Positions 50,829 through 59,818 are shown, counted from the stretch's first letter. The stretch: 64,000 bases of DNA from Rhodoplanes serenus (GCA_945893145.1 CAMDDZ010000008.1:33644-97643), one strand, 5' to 3'. Notes: generated by a model from the letters alone, not told the origin. Numbers and translations are program-made.

Positions 50829-52460
50829 CTACGCCGATCGTGCCAGCGCCCCGTCGATCATGTCGACGGTGTTCTTCAGCCCGTAAACCGCCACGAACGA
50901 GCCGAAGCGCGGGCCCTTCTCCTGTCCGAGCAGCACTTGATAGAGCATGTTGAACCAGTCGAGCGACACGCCGGGCTTGCCGTCCTTGGCCTTTTTCTTT
51001 TCGTCGAGGAATGGCGGGCGGCGGCCAACCTCGTAGAGCACATCTTGAATTTGCTCCGCGGACGCATCGGGCGGCAGATTGGACAGCGCATCGCGCAGGT
51101 CCTGCAGCGCTTTACGATCGTCCACGCTCGGCTCACGGAATTTCTTTTCCGGCAGCACGAAGTCGCGGAAGTAATGGATGGCGTAGCCGACGGCGTCGTT
51201 GAGCTTCGGATGCGTCTGCGCCGTCACACCCGGCCGGTAACGGCCGATGAAACCCCACAGCGTTTCGGCGTTCTCGGCGTTCGACGACGACACCAGCGTC
51301 AGCAGCATCGAGAACGGGATCGGCATATCGGCCTTGGGCGGCCGGCCGGCATGGATATGCCAGACCGGATTGCCCAGCCGGTGCTTCGGCTCCTGCTTGT
51401 CGTAACCGTCGAGGAACTGCTGATAATCGTCGACCTGACGCGGGATCACGTCGAAGTAGAGACGCTTGGCCGCCTTCGGCTCGCGATACATGAACAGCGA
51501 CAGGCTCTCGGGGCTGGCATAACGCAGCCATTCGTCGATGGTCAGACCGTTGCCTTTCGACTTCGAGATCTTTTGGCCCTTCTCATCGAGGAAAAGCTCG
51601 TAGTTGAAGCCTTCCGGCGGCTGGCTGCCGAGCGCCTTGCAGATTTCACCCGAGAGCTTCACCGAGTCGATCAGATCCTTGCCGGCCATTTCATAATCGA
51701 TGCCGAGCGCAACCCAGCGCATCGCCCAATCGGGCTTCCATTGCAGCTTGCAGCGCCCGCCGGTCACCGGCACCGTGAATCGCTCGTCGGTGCCCGGCTC
51801 TTCGTAGGTGATGGTGCCGCGCTTGGCATCGTGCGCCAGCACAGGCACCTGCAACACCACGCCGGTTTTCGGATCGATCGGCAGAAACGGCGAATAGGTC
51901 TGCGCCCGCTCTTCACGCAATGACGGCAGCATGATGCCCATCACGGCGTCGAAACGCTCCAACATTGTCAGCAGCGTCGCGTCGAAGCGGCCGGACGTGT
52001 AGCACTGCGTCGACGACATGAACTCGTATTCGAAGCCGAACGTGTCGAGGAACGCGCGCAGCCGCGCATTGTTGTGCTCGCCGAACGACGGATGCGTGCC
52101 GAACGGGTCCGGCACCTTGGTCAAGGGCTTACCGAGATGCTGTGACAGCAGCTCCTTGTTCGGCACATTGTCAGGCACCTTGCGGAGCCCATCCATGTCG
52201 TCGGAGAACGCTATCAGCCGGGTCTTGACCTTGTCGTCGGTCAGCACGCGAAAGGCGTGGCGCACCATCGTGGTGCGCGCGACTTCGCCGAAGGTGCCGA
52301 TGTGCGGCAGGCCCGAGGGACCGTAGCCGGTTTCGAAGATCACCTCGTCCTTCGGGCGGCGCTTGAGGCGCGCGACGATCTTGCGCGCCTCTTCGAACGG
52401 CCAAGCGTTCGATTGCTCGGCGAGCTCGCGCAAGGATGCGGCGGGTTCAGTGACAGACAT
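50829..52460 (-). CDS. lysS: Lysyl-tRNA synthetase, class I
   Basis: 543 residues, the class I form found in archaea and in most Rhizobiales and spirochetes in place of the usual class II enzyme. HIGH is present as [14 protein letters not shown] and KMSKS as [11 protein letters not shown]. It charges tRNA-Lys. ATG 52460 ([20 protein letters not shown]) gives a standard N-terminus. It precedes the TSUP gene on the same strand, 63 nt apart. No class II copy is in the window. Confidence 0.96.
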   Translation of the reverse strand: MSVTEPAASLRELAEQSNAWPFEEARKIVARLKRRPKDEVIFETGYGPSGLPHIGTFGEVARTTMVRHAFRVLTDDKVKTRLIAFSDDMDGLRKVPDNVPNKELLSQHLGKPLTKVPDPFGTHPSFGEHNNARLRAFLDTFGFEYEFMSSTQCYTSGRFDATLLTMLERFDAVMGIMLPSLREERAQTYSPFLPIDPKTGVVLQVPVLAHDAKRGTITYEEPGTDERFTVPVTGGRCKLQWKPDWAMRWVALGIDYEMAGKDLIDSVKLSGEICKALGSQPPEGFNYELFLDEKGQKISKSKGNGLTIDEWLRYASPESLSLFMYREPKAAKRLYFDVIPRQVDDYQQFLDGYDKQEPKHRLGNPVWHIHAGRPPKADMPIPFSMLLTLVSSSNAENAETLWGFIGRYRPGVTAQTHPKLNDAVGYAIHYFRDFVLPEKKFREPSVDDRKALQDLRDALSNLPPDASAEQIQDVLYEVGRRPPFLDEKKKAKDGKPGVSLDWFNMLYQVLLGQEKGPRFGSFVAVYGLKNTVDMIDGALARSA

Positions 52461-52528
52461 ACAGTGCTCCGGAGCGCGGCAACCTATGGACCGCGTGGGC
52501 CTGCGTCAATCGCGTCGCTTTAGACGCG

Positions 52529-53392
52529 TCAGTTCTGCGGCGCCGGAGCTGGCCGCAGCGGAGCCGGCTGCTGCGGCTGGCGGGGCGGGTTGCCGGCGCC
52601 GAACAAGCCGAGCGTGATGGCGCGCGCGACATATTGGGCAAGGCAGGTGTAGCCGGCTTCGCTACGCTCGAACTCGTCGGGCTCCAGGCCGCCACCGCTG
52701 ACCGCAGCGTGCGACAGCATGCGCTGCGCTTCCGGCCGGCGCACGATCATGACGTTCTCCTGTGTGCCGATCCGGCGGATCAGGTCACGCACGGCCCGGT
52801 AATTGTCGTCCTGCTCCATGCTGTTGACGTATTGCAGGCCGACCAGCACGACGTCGACGTTGTGCTCCTTCAGCCAGCGCACCGTATCGACGATGGTGGT
52901 TTCGAGATCCGCCAACGGCACATAGGCGAGCGCGTCGTTGGTGCCGATCTGCCAAAGCACGAGATCGGGCTCGTTCAGCGCCACCTCGGTCGTGATGCGG
53001 GCAGCGGCCTGGGCGGCGAGCTCGCCTGAGACGCCGCGATTGATCATCACAACGTCGAGGCCTTTGATCGCCTGCTGGAGAATTCCGCCAATGTGACCGC
53101 CGCGGGTCGAGCGGCGGGCGGCGGACGCGCCGATCGCAAGGATGCGGATCGTCTTGCTCTTTTGCAGCGCCGCGGCGACGTTCGGCAGCGGCGACCGCGT
53201 CGCAACCGCGTCCCCGCTGATCTGACAATCGCGCGAGAACGGCGCCGGCATGACCGGCGTCGCGGGCGGAACATTGTCCTGACCCCAAGCTGGGCTCAAA
53301 GCGATGGATGTGCAGACCAGCGCGATCAGGACGATAGCGCTGGTTGCGTACCTCGCTGCACTTTCACGTCTTCGCGCCATTCGGGTAGCCAT
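52529..53392 (-). CDS. Exported SGNH-fold hydrolase-like protein with degenerate active site
   Basis: 287 residues from ATG 53392, with a signal segment (TSAIVLIALVCTSIALSPAW) after an Arg-rich N-terminus. SGNH blocks are visible: TIRILAIGASAARRS (the Ser block), VVMINRGVSGE, and LVLWQIGTND (the Asn block). The final Asp-x-x-His block is altered: PDEFERSEAGYTCLAQY aligns with PDELHLNDWSYGCLAKL of the paralogue at 62.7 kb, putting Glu at the His position. It overlaps the OpgC-type acyltransferase 3' end by 67 nt and would be coexpressed. Possibly non-catalytic, or acting on glucan acyl groups in a different way. Confidence 0.83.
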   Translation of the reverse strand: MATRMARRRESAARYATSAIVLIALVCTSIALSPAWGQDNVPPATPVMPAPFSRDCQISGDAVATRSPLPNVAAALQKSKTIRILAIGASAARRSTRGGHIGGILQQAIKGLDVVMINRGVSGELAAQAAARITTEVALNEPDLVLWQIGTNDALAYVPLADLETTIVDTVRWLKEHNVDVVLVGLQYVNSMEQDDNYRAVRDLIRRIGTQENVMIVRRPEAQRMLSHAAVSGGGLEPDEFERSEAGYTCLAQYVARAITLGLFGAGNPPRQPQQPAPLRPAPAPQN

Positions 53393-54438
53393 GCGGTTAA
53401 CGCCAAGATGGCAACGCCACAGACTACCACGACGGTGTCGATGGCAACATTGCCCTGGTAGAAGTTTCTGATGATCTGGCCTGCGAGGCTTAAGATCGAG
53501 CCAACGCAGAACACGTATAGCGAGTTGCGGCCGAACCTCGACAAGAACGCGACCAGCCAAGGCAAGAACTTAAAGATGTAGGGATAGGTCGCGGACACCA
53601 CCGCGATGAATGCCAGGAATTGGATGACGCGCGGCGGTGTGTCGAAGGTCTTATCAAGTATAAAGAACAACCGCGGTGGTGGCATCTTGGTCGGATCGGG
53701 CCACCACATCGTAAACATCAAGATCGTGCCGAGGATGACAATCGGCAACGCCACCCAGCGAATCGGAACGATATGCCGGCGCGCGAAGCCGCCAAGTCCG
53801 TCCGGACGGGCGAGCGTAAAGCCAAGCACAAATGTGAGTTGCCACGCGAGCGGGTTGAAGAACCAATTGCCCTCCACCGGCCAGGTCGGAATGCCGATTT
53901 GGAACGTGAGCGTGACGCAGTAGATCAGGAGCGAGATCGGCAGCACGGCATTGGGCGCGAAGCGATCGAGGATCGCGATGAAAGGAGCGAGCGTCATCAG
54001 CACCACGTAGAGCGGCAGGATATCGAAATAGCCGAGCTGATGCGTCAGGCCAACGAGCCCGATGTGAGTGGGGATCGGTTCGTTGAACACGGCGGCGGCG
54101 TTGTTCCATTCCAGGATCAGCGGATTGTCGAGCAGCATCGCGGTGCTGGCCAACATCGCGATCGCCAGCATGGTGATGAGAATCTGCGCGGCGTAGAGTG
54201 TCAGCGCGCGCCCGAACAAGCGCAGCACCAGATACCACAGTGCCTGCTGCCGACCCGGCATCCCCACCAGCAAGCGCAACGCCCAGCCTGCGAGAAACAC
54301 GAAGAGATCGGCAGAATCGGAAATGGACCAGGCGGCGTGCGTGAAGCGGCTGTAGTAGATGCCCGGGATGTGGTTGATAAAAATGGAAACCAGCGCGACG
54401 CCGCGCCAGAAATCAACCTGATTGGGTTGCCGGACCAT
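53326..54438 (-). CDS. OpgC-domain membrane acyltransferase
   Basis: 370 residues with about ten helices. The N-terminus QVDFWRGVALVSIFINHIPG contains the Arg and His found in OpgC/acyltransferase-3 enzymes, and DSADLFVFLAGWAL follows. OpgC transfers succinyl groups onto osmoregulated periplasmic glucans at the inner membrane. The conserved His near residue 23 is retained. ATG 54438 starts the first helix. Its 3' end overlaps the SGNH gene, so acyl transfer and an SGNH partner are linked, as in many sugar O-acetylation systems. No opgG/opgH lies in the window. Confidence 0.88.
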   Translation of the reverse strand: MVRQPNQVDFWRGVALVSIFINHIPGIYYSRFTHAAWSISDSADLFVFLAGWALRLLVGMPGRQQALWYLVLRLFGRALTLYAAQILITMLAIAMLASTAMLLDNPLILEWNNAAAVFNEPIPTHIGLVGLTHQLGYFDILPLYVVLMTLAPFIAILDRFAPNAVLPISLLIYCVTLTFQIGIPTWPVEGNWFFNPLAWQLTFVLGFTLARPDGLGGFARRHIVPIRWVALPIVILGTILMFTMWWPDPTKMPPPRLFFILDKTFDTPPRVIQFLAFIAVVSATYPYIFKFLPWLVAFLSRFGRNSLYVFCVGSILSLAGQIIRNFYQGNVAIDTVVVVCGVAILALTAWLPEWREDVKVQRGTQPALSS

Positions 54439-54539
54439 CCGTCGACCTGAAGCAATTTCGATGCCGCGGTACGTTAGGGGACGGTCTGGTGCTTGAACAG
54501 CCCTAAGTCAGAACGCCGCGGCGCAAGATTCACCCGCCG

Positions 54540-55508
54540 TTAGAATGGGCTGACGGGGAAATATCGCAGCCACAGATCGCCGAAACGACCCTTCTCCCAC
54601 AGGCGGAACAGCGACCAATTGAAGGCCTGGCGCAGCGTGTCGTTGCCGCGTTTCACCGCGATGCCGACGCCCTCGCCGAAGTAGCGGCTCTCGACGAACG
54701 GCCCGCCACGAAACGCACAGCAGCCGGCCGAGTCGGTGCCGTTGATCCAAAACGCCAGCGAGATGCCGTCGCCGAACAAAAGATCGACATCGCCGCGGCG
54801 CAGCGCCTCGCGCGCGTCAGCGTCAGAGGAATAGGATTTGACCTCGGCTTCAGTGAACAGGGCCTTGAGATAGGCCTCGTGTGCGGTGCCGACGACCACC
54901 GCAACCTTGCGCCGCTCGAGTTGCTCGGGCCGCACCTCGTCCATCGCAAAATCGCGGCGCGCCACGAAACGCGCCGGCGTGCGGTAATAAGAATCGCTGA
55001 AGTCGAGACGCTTGCGCGACTCCGCCGTGACCGCAATCGACGCCATGACGGCGTCGCCGCGGCTGTCGTTGAGCGAATCCGTCAGCGTGTCGAAACGCCG
55101 CATTTGAACCGAGCAGGCGATCTTCAGTTCCTCGCAGATCATGCGCGCAAGATCGACGTTGAAACCCGCCGGGTTGCCGTCCGGACCCGCATAGTTGAAC
55201 GGCGGATAGTCGTTCTCGGTGAGGAAGCGGATCAGCGACATGCGGCCGAGGTCGGGCCGCTCCGGACGGCGGCGCGGATCCCAGAAGCCCGGCATTGGGA
55301 GCGGGTTGGCAGCCGGGGGTGCTGGCGCCGCAATCCCTGGAATCGCAGGTGCCTGCGCCAACGCCGGCGGCGCGATCGCAAAGCTCAGACCAAGACTCAC
55401 GCAAAGACTCAGGCCAAGACTTGCGCCAAGGCAAATGCCACACGCCAATCCGCGTAACAGAGCGGCGCTTTGCAACATTCGCCAGCGATCCATGATCGGA
55501 AATTGCAT
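54540..55508 (-). CDS. Periplasmic solute-binding protein, family 3
   Basis: 322 residues. A long hydrophobic signal region built of LGLSL-type repeats (GASLGLSLCVSLGLSFAIAP) and a Pro/Ala spacer precede the family 3 domain: LIRFLTENDYPPFNYAGPDG, GFNVDLARMICEELKIAC and the DAVMASIAVTAESRKRLDFS segment. Such proteins bind amino acids or related compounds. No ABC permease is adjacent. The start ATG 55508 could also be 55493 (MDRWRML). It lies 8 nt after SCO1 on the same strand but is unlikely to be functionally related. The signal region is encoded by 12-nt DNA repeats. Confidence 0.87.
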   Translation of the reverse strand: MQFPIMDRWRMLQSAALLRGLACGICLGASLGLSLCVSLGLSFAIAPPALAQAPAIPGIAAPAPPAANPLPMPGFWDPRRRPERPDLGRMSLIRFLTENDYPPFNYAGPDGNPAGFNVDLARMICEELKIACSVQMRRFDTLTDSLNDSRGDAVMASIAVTAESRKRLDFSDSYYRTPARFVARRDFAMDEVRPEQLERRKVAVVVGTAHEAYLKALFTEAEVKSYSSDADAREALRRGDVDLLFGDGISLAFWINGTDSAGCCAFRGGPFVESRYFGEGVGIAVKRGNDTLRQAFNWSLFRLWEKGRFGDLWLRYFPVSPF

Positions 55509-55516
55509 CGGCCTGC

Positions 55517-56104
55517 TCAGAGATAACGCCGCAGCTCGGCCGCAGCCTCTTCGGGCTTGCGCTTGAGGTTGAACGGCGCGACGAAATGGCCTTCGCGATC
55601 CATCAGATAAACGATCGCGGTGTGGTCCATGGTGTAGCCGCCCTTATCGAGCGGGATTTTCTTGAAATAGACCCGATAGGCCTTGGCCATGTCGGCGACG
55701 GCGGCGGGATCGCCGGTCACGCCGGTGAGATGCGGGTCGAAGCTCGACAGATAATCCTTGATCGCAGCGGGGGTGTCGCGCTCGGGATCGACCGTGACGA
55801 ACAGCGCGCCCGTGCGGTCGGCATCCTTGCCGAGCGCGCGCATGACCTCGGACACGTCGAACAGCGTGGTCGGGCAAATATCGGGGCAATGGGTAAAGCC
55901 GAAGAACACCAGGAACGGACGGCCCTTCAGATCCTGATCGCTGACCGGCCGCGCATTCTGATCGACCAGCCGGAATGGCCCGCCGACGGCCGACGACAGC
56001 GCCGGACCGCGTCCGGTGAAAATGAACACCAGCGCCGAGCACAGCACCAGGCCGGCGATAAAAGCGCTGGCCACCAGCAGCAGGCGCGCGGTGCGTGGGT
56101 TCAT
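55517..56104 (-). CDS. SCO1/SenC copper chaperone for cytochrome oxidase
   Basis: 195 residues, one N-terminal membrane anchor (LLLVASAFIAGLVLCSALVF) and a thioredoxin-like domain outside. The copper site is complete: CPDICP (Cys73, Cys77) and His161 in YTMDHTAIVY. SCO proteins deliver copper to, or reduce, the CuA centre of cytochrome c oxidase. Motif VFFGFTHCPDICPTTLFD is characteristic. A 54-residue membrane protein lies 12 nt upstream and is probably cotranscribed. No cox genes lie in the window. Confidence 0.94.
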   Translation of the reverse strand: MNPRTARLLLVASAFIAGLVLCSALVFIFTGRGPALSSAVGGPFRLVDQNARPVSDQDLKGRPFLVFFGFTHCPDICPTTLFDVSEVMRALGKDADRTGALFVTVDPERDTPAAIKDYLSSFDPHLTGVTGDPAAVADMAKAYRVYFKKIPLDKGGYTMDHTAIVYLMDREGHFVAPFNLKRKPEEAAAELRRYL

Positions 56105-56116
56105 GATTGCGATGAC

Positions 56117-56281
56117 CTATCCGAAGCAGGCGACGAAACCGGTGCGGATCATTTCGAAAAACACCGCGGTGCCATAATGCGCCCAGAGCACGATGGTGGC
56201 GGCAAGCATAAGCCCCGCCAGGCTTGCGACGAGCACAAGCGGGATCAGCGAACGCCGGTCGGTGACGGCTGCGTTGGACAT
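56117..56281 (-). CDS. Small single-helix membrane protein upstream of SCO1
   Basis: 54 residues: a short basic N-terminus (MSNAAVTDRRSLI), one helix (PLVLVASLAGLMLAATIVLW), then YGTAVFFEMIRTGFVACFG. AGAGGA lies 4 nt before ATG 56281. It is 12 nt before SCO1, so they form a two-gene unit. I recall similar tiny proteins next to SCO in Bradyrhizobium-type genomes; the role is unknown but an oxidase assembly link is reasonable. The ORF is longer upstream but only this part has the signs of a gene. Confidence 0.68.
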   Translation of the reverse strand: MSNAAVTDRRSLIPLVLVASLAGLMLAATIVLWAHYGTAVFFEMIRTGFVACFG

Positions 56282-56405
56282 CGCATCCTCTGGGCCGGAA
56301 GAACCGGCCAAGCCCCAAATCGAGCCCCTCACGTCGAGCCCTTCACATAGTGCCGATCGTTGGCGGCGGCAACCGGGCCTGTTTCCCGGCCATTCCGGAA
56401 GCCAG

Positions 56406-57206
56406 TTAACCGATCCGCACCAGCGAGCCGCCATCGACCGGAAGCGCCGCACCGGTGATGAAATTTGCTTCGTCAGAGGCGAGAAACAGCGCTGCATTGG
56501 CGACGTCCCAGGCGGTGCCCATCTTGCCGCGCAGCGGCACCTTGGCGTCGCGCGCTGCCGCGATCTCGGCGCGCGGTTTGCCGGTGGCGCGCGCCCGCGT
56601 ATCGACCGCCATCGGTGTGTTCATCAGACCCGGCAGGATGACATTGGCGCGGATGCCATACTCGGCGTTCTGGATCGCGACCTGCTGGGTGAAGGCGATC
56701 ATCGCGGCCTTGGTCGCCTTGTAGGCGACGTAAGGGTACTCTTCCCAGGCGGCGAGCGACGAGATCGTGATGATCACGCCGGATTTCTGCGCGCGCATCA
56801 CCGGTATCACGTGCTTGCAGGCCATCACACAGCCACGCAGGTTGACCGCGGTGACGCGGTCGAAGGCCTCCTCGGTGATGTCGAGCAACGGCGCGTCGCC
56901 GCCCGCAATGCTGAAGCCGACGTTGTAGTGCAGCACGTCGATGCGGCCGAATTTGTTGCGCGTCGCCGCGATCATCGCGGCGAGTGTCTTTTCCTTGGTG
57001 ACGTCGGCCTCAAGCGCGATGCAGGTGCCGCCCTCTTTCACCACGAGCGCCGCGGTCTCCTCGGCCGAGGCGAGGCGGTTATCAACCGCCACCACCTTGG
57101 CGCCCTCCTGTGCGAAGCGCAGACATGTGGCGCGGCCGTTGCCCATGCCCTCGCCCGGCGATTGGCCGGCGCCGACCACGATGGCGATCTTGTCTTTCAG
57201 GCGCAC
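56406..57206 (-). CDS. Short-chain dehydrogenase/reductase
   Basis: 266 residues, classical SDR. Nucleotide loop IAIVVGAGQSPGEGMGNGRA is a GxxxGxG variant. The catalytic Ser and Tyr-Lys are in ITISSLAAWEEYPYVAYKAT. The substrate loop ILPGLMNTPMAV and C-terminal FITGAALPVDGGSLV are typical. The longer first loop with a GEG insertion is slightly unusual. Starts at GTG 57206 with GGAGTGACGC upstream. It begins 3 nt after the uncharacterised gene on the same strand, so they are probably cotranscribed. Substrate unknown. Confidence 0.92.
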   Translation of the reverse strand: MRLKDKIAIVVGAGQSPGEGMGNGRATCLRFAQEGAKVVAVDNRLASAEETAALVVKEGGTCIALEADVTKEKTLAAMIAATRNKFGRIDVLHYNVGFSIAGGDAPLLDITEEAFDRVTAVNLRGCVMACKHVIPVMRAQKSGVIITISSLAAWEEYPYVAYKATKAAMIAFTQQVAIQNAEYGIRANVILPGLMNTPMAVDTRARATGKPRAEIAAARDAKVPLRGKMGTAWDVANAALFLASDEANFITGAALPVDGGSLVRIG

Positions 57207-57209
57207 GCG

Positions 57210-58220
57210 TCACTCCTGTCCGTGGATGTCTTCAGTTTCAGCGCCGCCCTGAATGCGGTCGTGCTCGGCGAGCCACGCCGCAAGTGCGGGCGCGCGTTCA
57301 TTCGAAGCCCGCATCTGGCGCAGCGCCACGCGGACGCCGCTCCGCGCGAAGCGGTCGTTCGGCACGACGATCATCGACGGGTCGCCGCCCTGCGCGACCG
57401 CGGCAATCACGCGCTGCTTCAACGCGACCGAGTCAGGGTCGCCGAACACGCGAAGCATGTCTTGGAAGTGATCGTGTCGGCGCGTGTCGAATGGCAGCGC
57501 GCGGCCGAGCGCGTCCTTCACGGGATGCGCGGGATAAAGATGGGCACAGGGCACGTAGCCTTCAGGGATCGGCTCGGTCGCCGCGTGGGTGCGGCCGTGC
57601 TGAAGCAGTTTCGGCAGCACGTGCGTGTGCGGCCCTTCCGGGCTGTGGCCGTTTGGCGGCGGGATCGGCTGGAACACCTCGATCCGGCCGACACGGCCAA
57701 CGAACACGCGATGCGGGCTGGTAGCAAGGATCAGGCTCATCGCCGGATTGCCGGCGGCAAACACCGGACGGCCTGCGCAGGCGCGCAACTCGTTGACCAG
57801 ACGCGGATCGGCGACGCGGATGCAGGCATCGGCCTGCATGGCCGCGAGGCCAAGATCGAACAGGATCGCGCCGCGGTCATGTTCGCGCAGCGCCTGCGAG
57901 TCGGGGCCAAGCTCGGTCAGCGTCGCGCGGCAGCCCATCACGCAACGATCCTCCGGCAGGCACAGCGAGACGCGATGGTTCCAGCTCTCGCGCGTCGCGC
58001 TTTCGGAGGCGAAGAGACGCATCCCGGAAACCGGCGCGAGCCGGATGCCGCCGCGAGCCGTCACCACCGTTACGGCGTGGTCGTCACGCGAGAGCGCGGC
58101 CGGCTCGCCCGCATCGCGGGTAAATTCGGCCAGCGCCCCGAAGGTGCCGAGGCTCCAATGGTTGTCAGAATTGGCCAGTTGCTCGGCGAGGAACACCAGT
58201 GCATTCACGCTTTCGGTCAT
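57210..58220 (-). CDS. Uncharacterised protein of alphaproteobacterial family (possibly DUF6925)
   Basis: 336 residues, no signal peptide or membrane helix. It contains NHWSLGTFGALAEFTRD near the N-terminus, LPEDRCVMGCRATLTELGPD, and a long mid-region (GPHTHVLPKLLQHGRTHAAT) rich in His. I recognise it only as an uncharacterised Rhizobiales family, perhaps the one labelled DUF6925 (number from memory). It ends 3 nt before the SDR start, so it may supply a substrate or partner for the reductase. Clustered His residues could bind metal. Confidence 0.75.
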   Translation of the reverse strand: MTESVNALVFLAEQLANSDNHWSLGTFGALAEFTRDAGEPAALSRDDHAVTVVTARGGIRLAPVSGMRLFASESATRESWNHRVSLCLPEDRCVMGCRATLTELGPDSQALREHDRGAILFDLGLAAMQADACIRVADPRLVNELRACAGRPVFAAGNPAMSLILATSPHRVFVGRVGRIEVFQPIPPPNGHSPEGPHTHVLPKLLQHGRTHAATEPIPEGYVPCAHLYPAHPVKDALGRALPFDTRRHDHFQDMLRVFGDPDSVALKQRVIAAVAQGGDPSMIVVPNDRFARSGVRVALRQMRASNERAPALAAWLAEHDRIQGGAETEDIHGQE

Positions 58221-58252
58221 GGCGTCACGCTACAGTGTGGAACGGCGGCGGA

Positions 58253-59548
58253 TCAATCCGTTTCACTTCTTGTTTGAGCATGATCTTTTCCGAAAACCGG
58301 TTTCCACTTTTCGGGATCATGCTCCAGCCACGCGAGCGCGCCGCGCGCGGCCGCGACGCCGGTGGCGCAGCACGCCTGCAGCAGATAGCCGCCGGTCGGC
58401 GCCTCCCAGTCGAGCATTTCGCCCGCGACAAAGACGCCGGAACGGCGCTGCAGCATGAAGCCTTCGTCGATGTCCTCAAACCGGACGCCGCCGGCGGCCG
58501 AGATGGCGGTCGCGATCGGCGCCGTGCCGGTCAAGAGGATCGGCACCGCATTGATCAGCGCGGCCATCTCCAGCGGCGTCATCGCAGCGAGCGAGCGCCG
58601 GCTCGACAACGCCGCCTCATGCAAGAGCCCGATGGCGACCGGCGGCAGGCCAATAGCCTTGCGCATGAAATTCGAGAGCGATTGCTTGCCGCGCAGTGCG
58701 GCAAGCTTGCGCTGCAGGTCAGCGGCGGAAAGATCAGGGCGCAGCGCAATCCACAACACGGCTTGGCCTTCCGCCGCGATGGCGTCACGCAACGCAGCCG
58801 ACAGCGCATAGACCGCACCGCCCTCGATACCGGCACGCGTGATGAGGGCTTCGCCACGCACAACCTCACCGCCAAACGACAACGCGATGCGCTTGAGCGG
58901 CTGGCCTTCGAACCGATCGCGGAACACATCCGACCACTCGGCGACAAAGCCGCAGTTCGACGGGCGAAGCGGCGCAATCGCAACGCCGGCCTGCGACAAT
59001 GTTTCGGCCCAAGCGCCATCCGAACCGAGCCGCGGCCAGCTCGCGCCACCGAGCGCGAGGATCGTGGCGTCGGCGCGAACCGCAATACGCTCACCCTTGC
59101 TCTCGAACAGCAGCGCGCCGTCATCGGTCCAACGGAGCCACCGATGGCGAAACTTGAACGCGACGCCTGCGGCCGCGAGCCGCCGCAACCAGGCGCGCAA
59201 CAGCGGCGAGGCCTTCATCGACTTCGGAAAAATTCGCCCGCTGGTGCCAACGAAGGTCGGCTGACCGAGGCCTTCGCTCCACTCGCGCATCGCTTGCGGC
59301 GGGAACGCCTCGATTGCGGCACGCAAGCGCGGCGCCGCCGCGCCGTAGCGCGCGAGAAAGCGCGGCAGCTCCTCGGTGTGCGTCAGATTGAGGCCGCCAC
59401 GGCCGGCCAGCAGGAGCTTGCGCCCCGCCGCCGGCATCCGGTCATAGACGGTGACCGCCGCGCCGCCGGCGGCGAGCACTTCTGCCGCCATCAAGCCCGC
59501 AGGCCCGGCTCCGATAACGGCGATCTCGGGTCGGGCGGCGCTGGGCAC
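58253..59548 (-). CDS. HI0933/TIGR03862-type FAD-dependent oxidoreductase
   Basis: 431 residues. FAD loop is IAVIGAGPAGLMAAEVLAAG, followed by RMPAAGRKLLLAGRGGLNLT, a signature of the HI0933 flavoprotein family. TIGR03862 members are uncharacterised. Ends with an ADP-binding return motif (GVFVAGEMLDWEAPTGGYLL). The last 16 codons or so lie in the 49-bp palindromic repeat at 58276-58324, so the repeat encodes the C-terminal tail (LEHDPEKWKPVFGKDHAQ). ATG 59548 starts the FAD motif at residue 8. It lies next to the tRNA-Gly. Confidence 0.92.
   Translation of the reverse strand: MPSAARPEIAVIGAGPAGLMAAEVLAAGGAAVTVYDRMPAAGRKLLLAGRGGLNLTHTEELPRFLARYGAAAPRLRAAIEAFPPQAMREWSEGLGQPTFVGTSGRIFPKSMKASPLLRAWLRRLAAAGVAFKFRHRWLRWTDDGALLFESKGERIAVRADATILALGGASWPRLGSDGAWAETLSQAGVAIAPLRPSNCGFVAEWSDVFRDRFEGQPLKRIALSFGGEVVRGEALITRAGIEGGAVYALSAALRDAIAAEGQAVLWIALRPDLSAADLQRKLAALRGKQSLSNFMRKAIGLPPVAIGLLHEAALSSRRSLAAMTPLEMAALINAVPILLTGTAPIATAISAAGGVRFEDIDEGFMLQRRSGVFVAGEMLDWEAPTGGYLLQACCATGVAAARGALAWLEHDPEKWKPVFGKDHAQTRSETD
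58276..58324. repeat. GAGCATGATC repeat, family C copy 2
   Basis: A 49-bp near-perfect palindrome starting GAGCATGATCTTTTCCGAAA and ending GGGATCATGCTC, centred on AACCGGTTT. It is located entirely inside the 3' end of the flavoprotein gene and is the same family as the expanded copy at 49891-50029. Confidence 0.9.
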
Positions 59549-59567
59549 GGTTATGGCTTCATGCCGT

Positions 59568-59641
59568 TGGAGCGGGCGAAGGGAATCGAACCCTCGTCAG
59601 TTGCTTGGGAAGCAACAGCTCTACCATTGAGCTACGCCCGC
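59568..59641 (-). tRNA. tRNA-Gly (CCC anticodon)
   Basis: Minus-strand cloverleaf. Acceptor arms are GCGGGCG (from 59641) and CGCCCGC. The D-arm is TAGCTCAATGGTAGAGC, the anticodon arm GTTGC-TTCCCAA-GCAAC with anticodon CCC, and the T-arm CGAGGGTTCGATTCCCTTCG. T is the discriminator and CCA is encoded. 74 nt. It reads GGG glycine codons. Confidence 0.95.
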
Positions 59642-59818
59642 GCTGACCGAAGGATAGCCCGGCACGCGGCAGTGGCAAAGCGAGCCCCAATGACATGGTT
59701 TTCGGCCCCAAGACCCGTGGCAACCTGACAACACCGCCGATCCAATTCGCCGTTCGGAGGGCTGTCACAATTGACGCCCGGCACCCCTAGCCTCACTGTT
59801 ACGGGGTTCGGGGATGTC

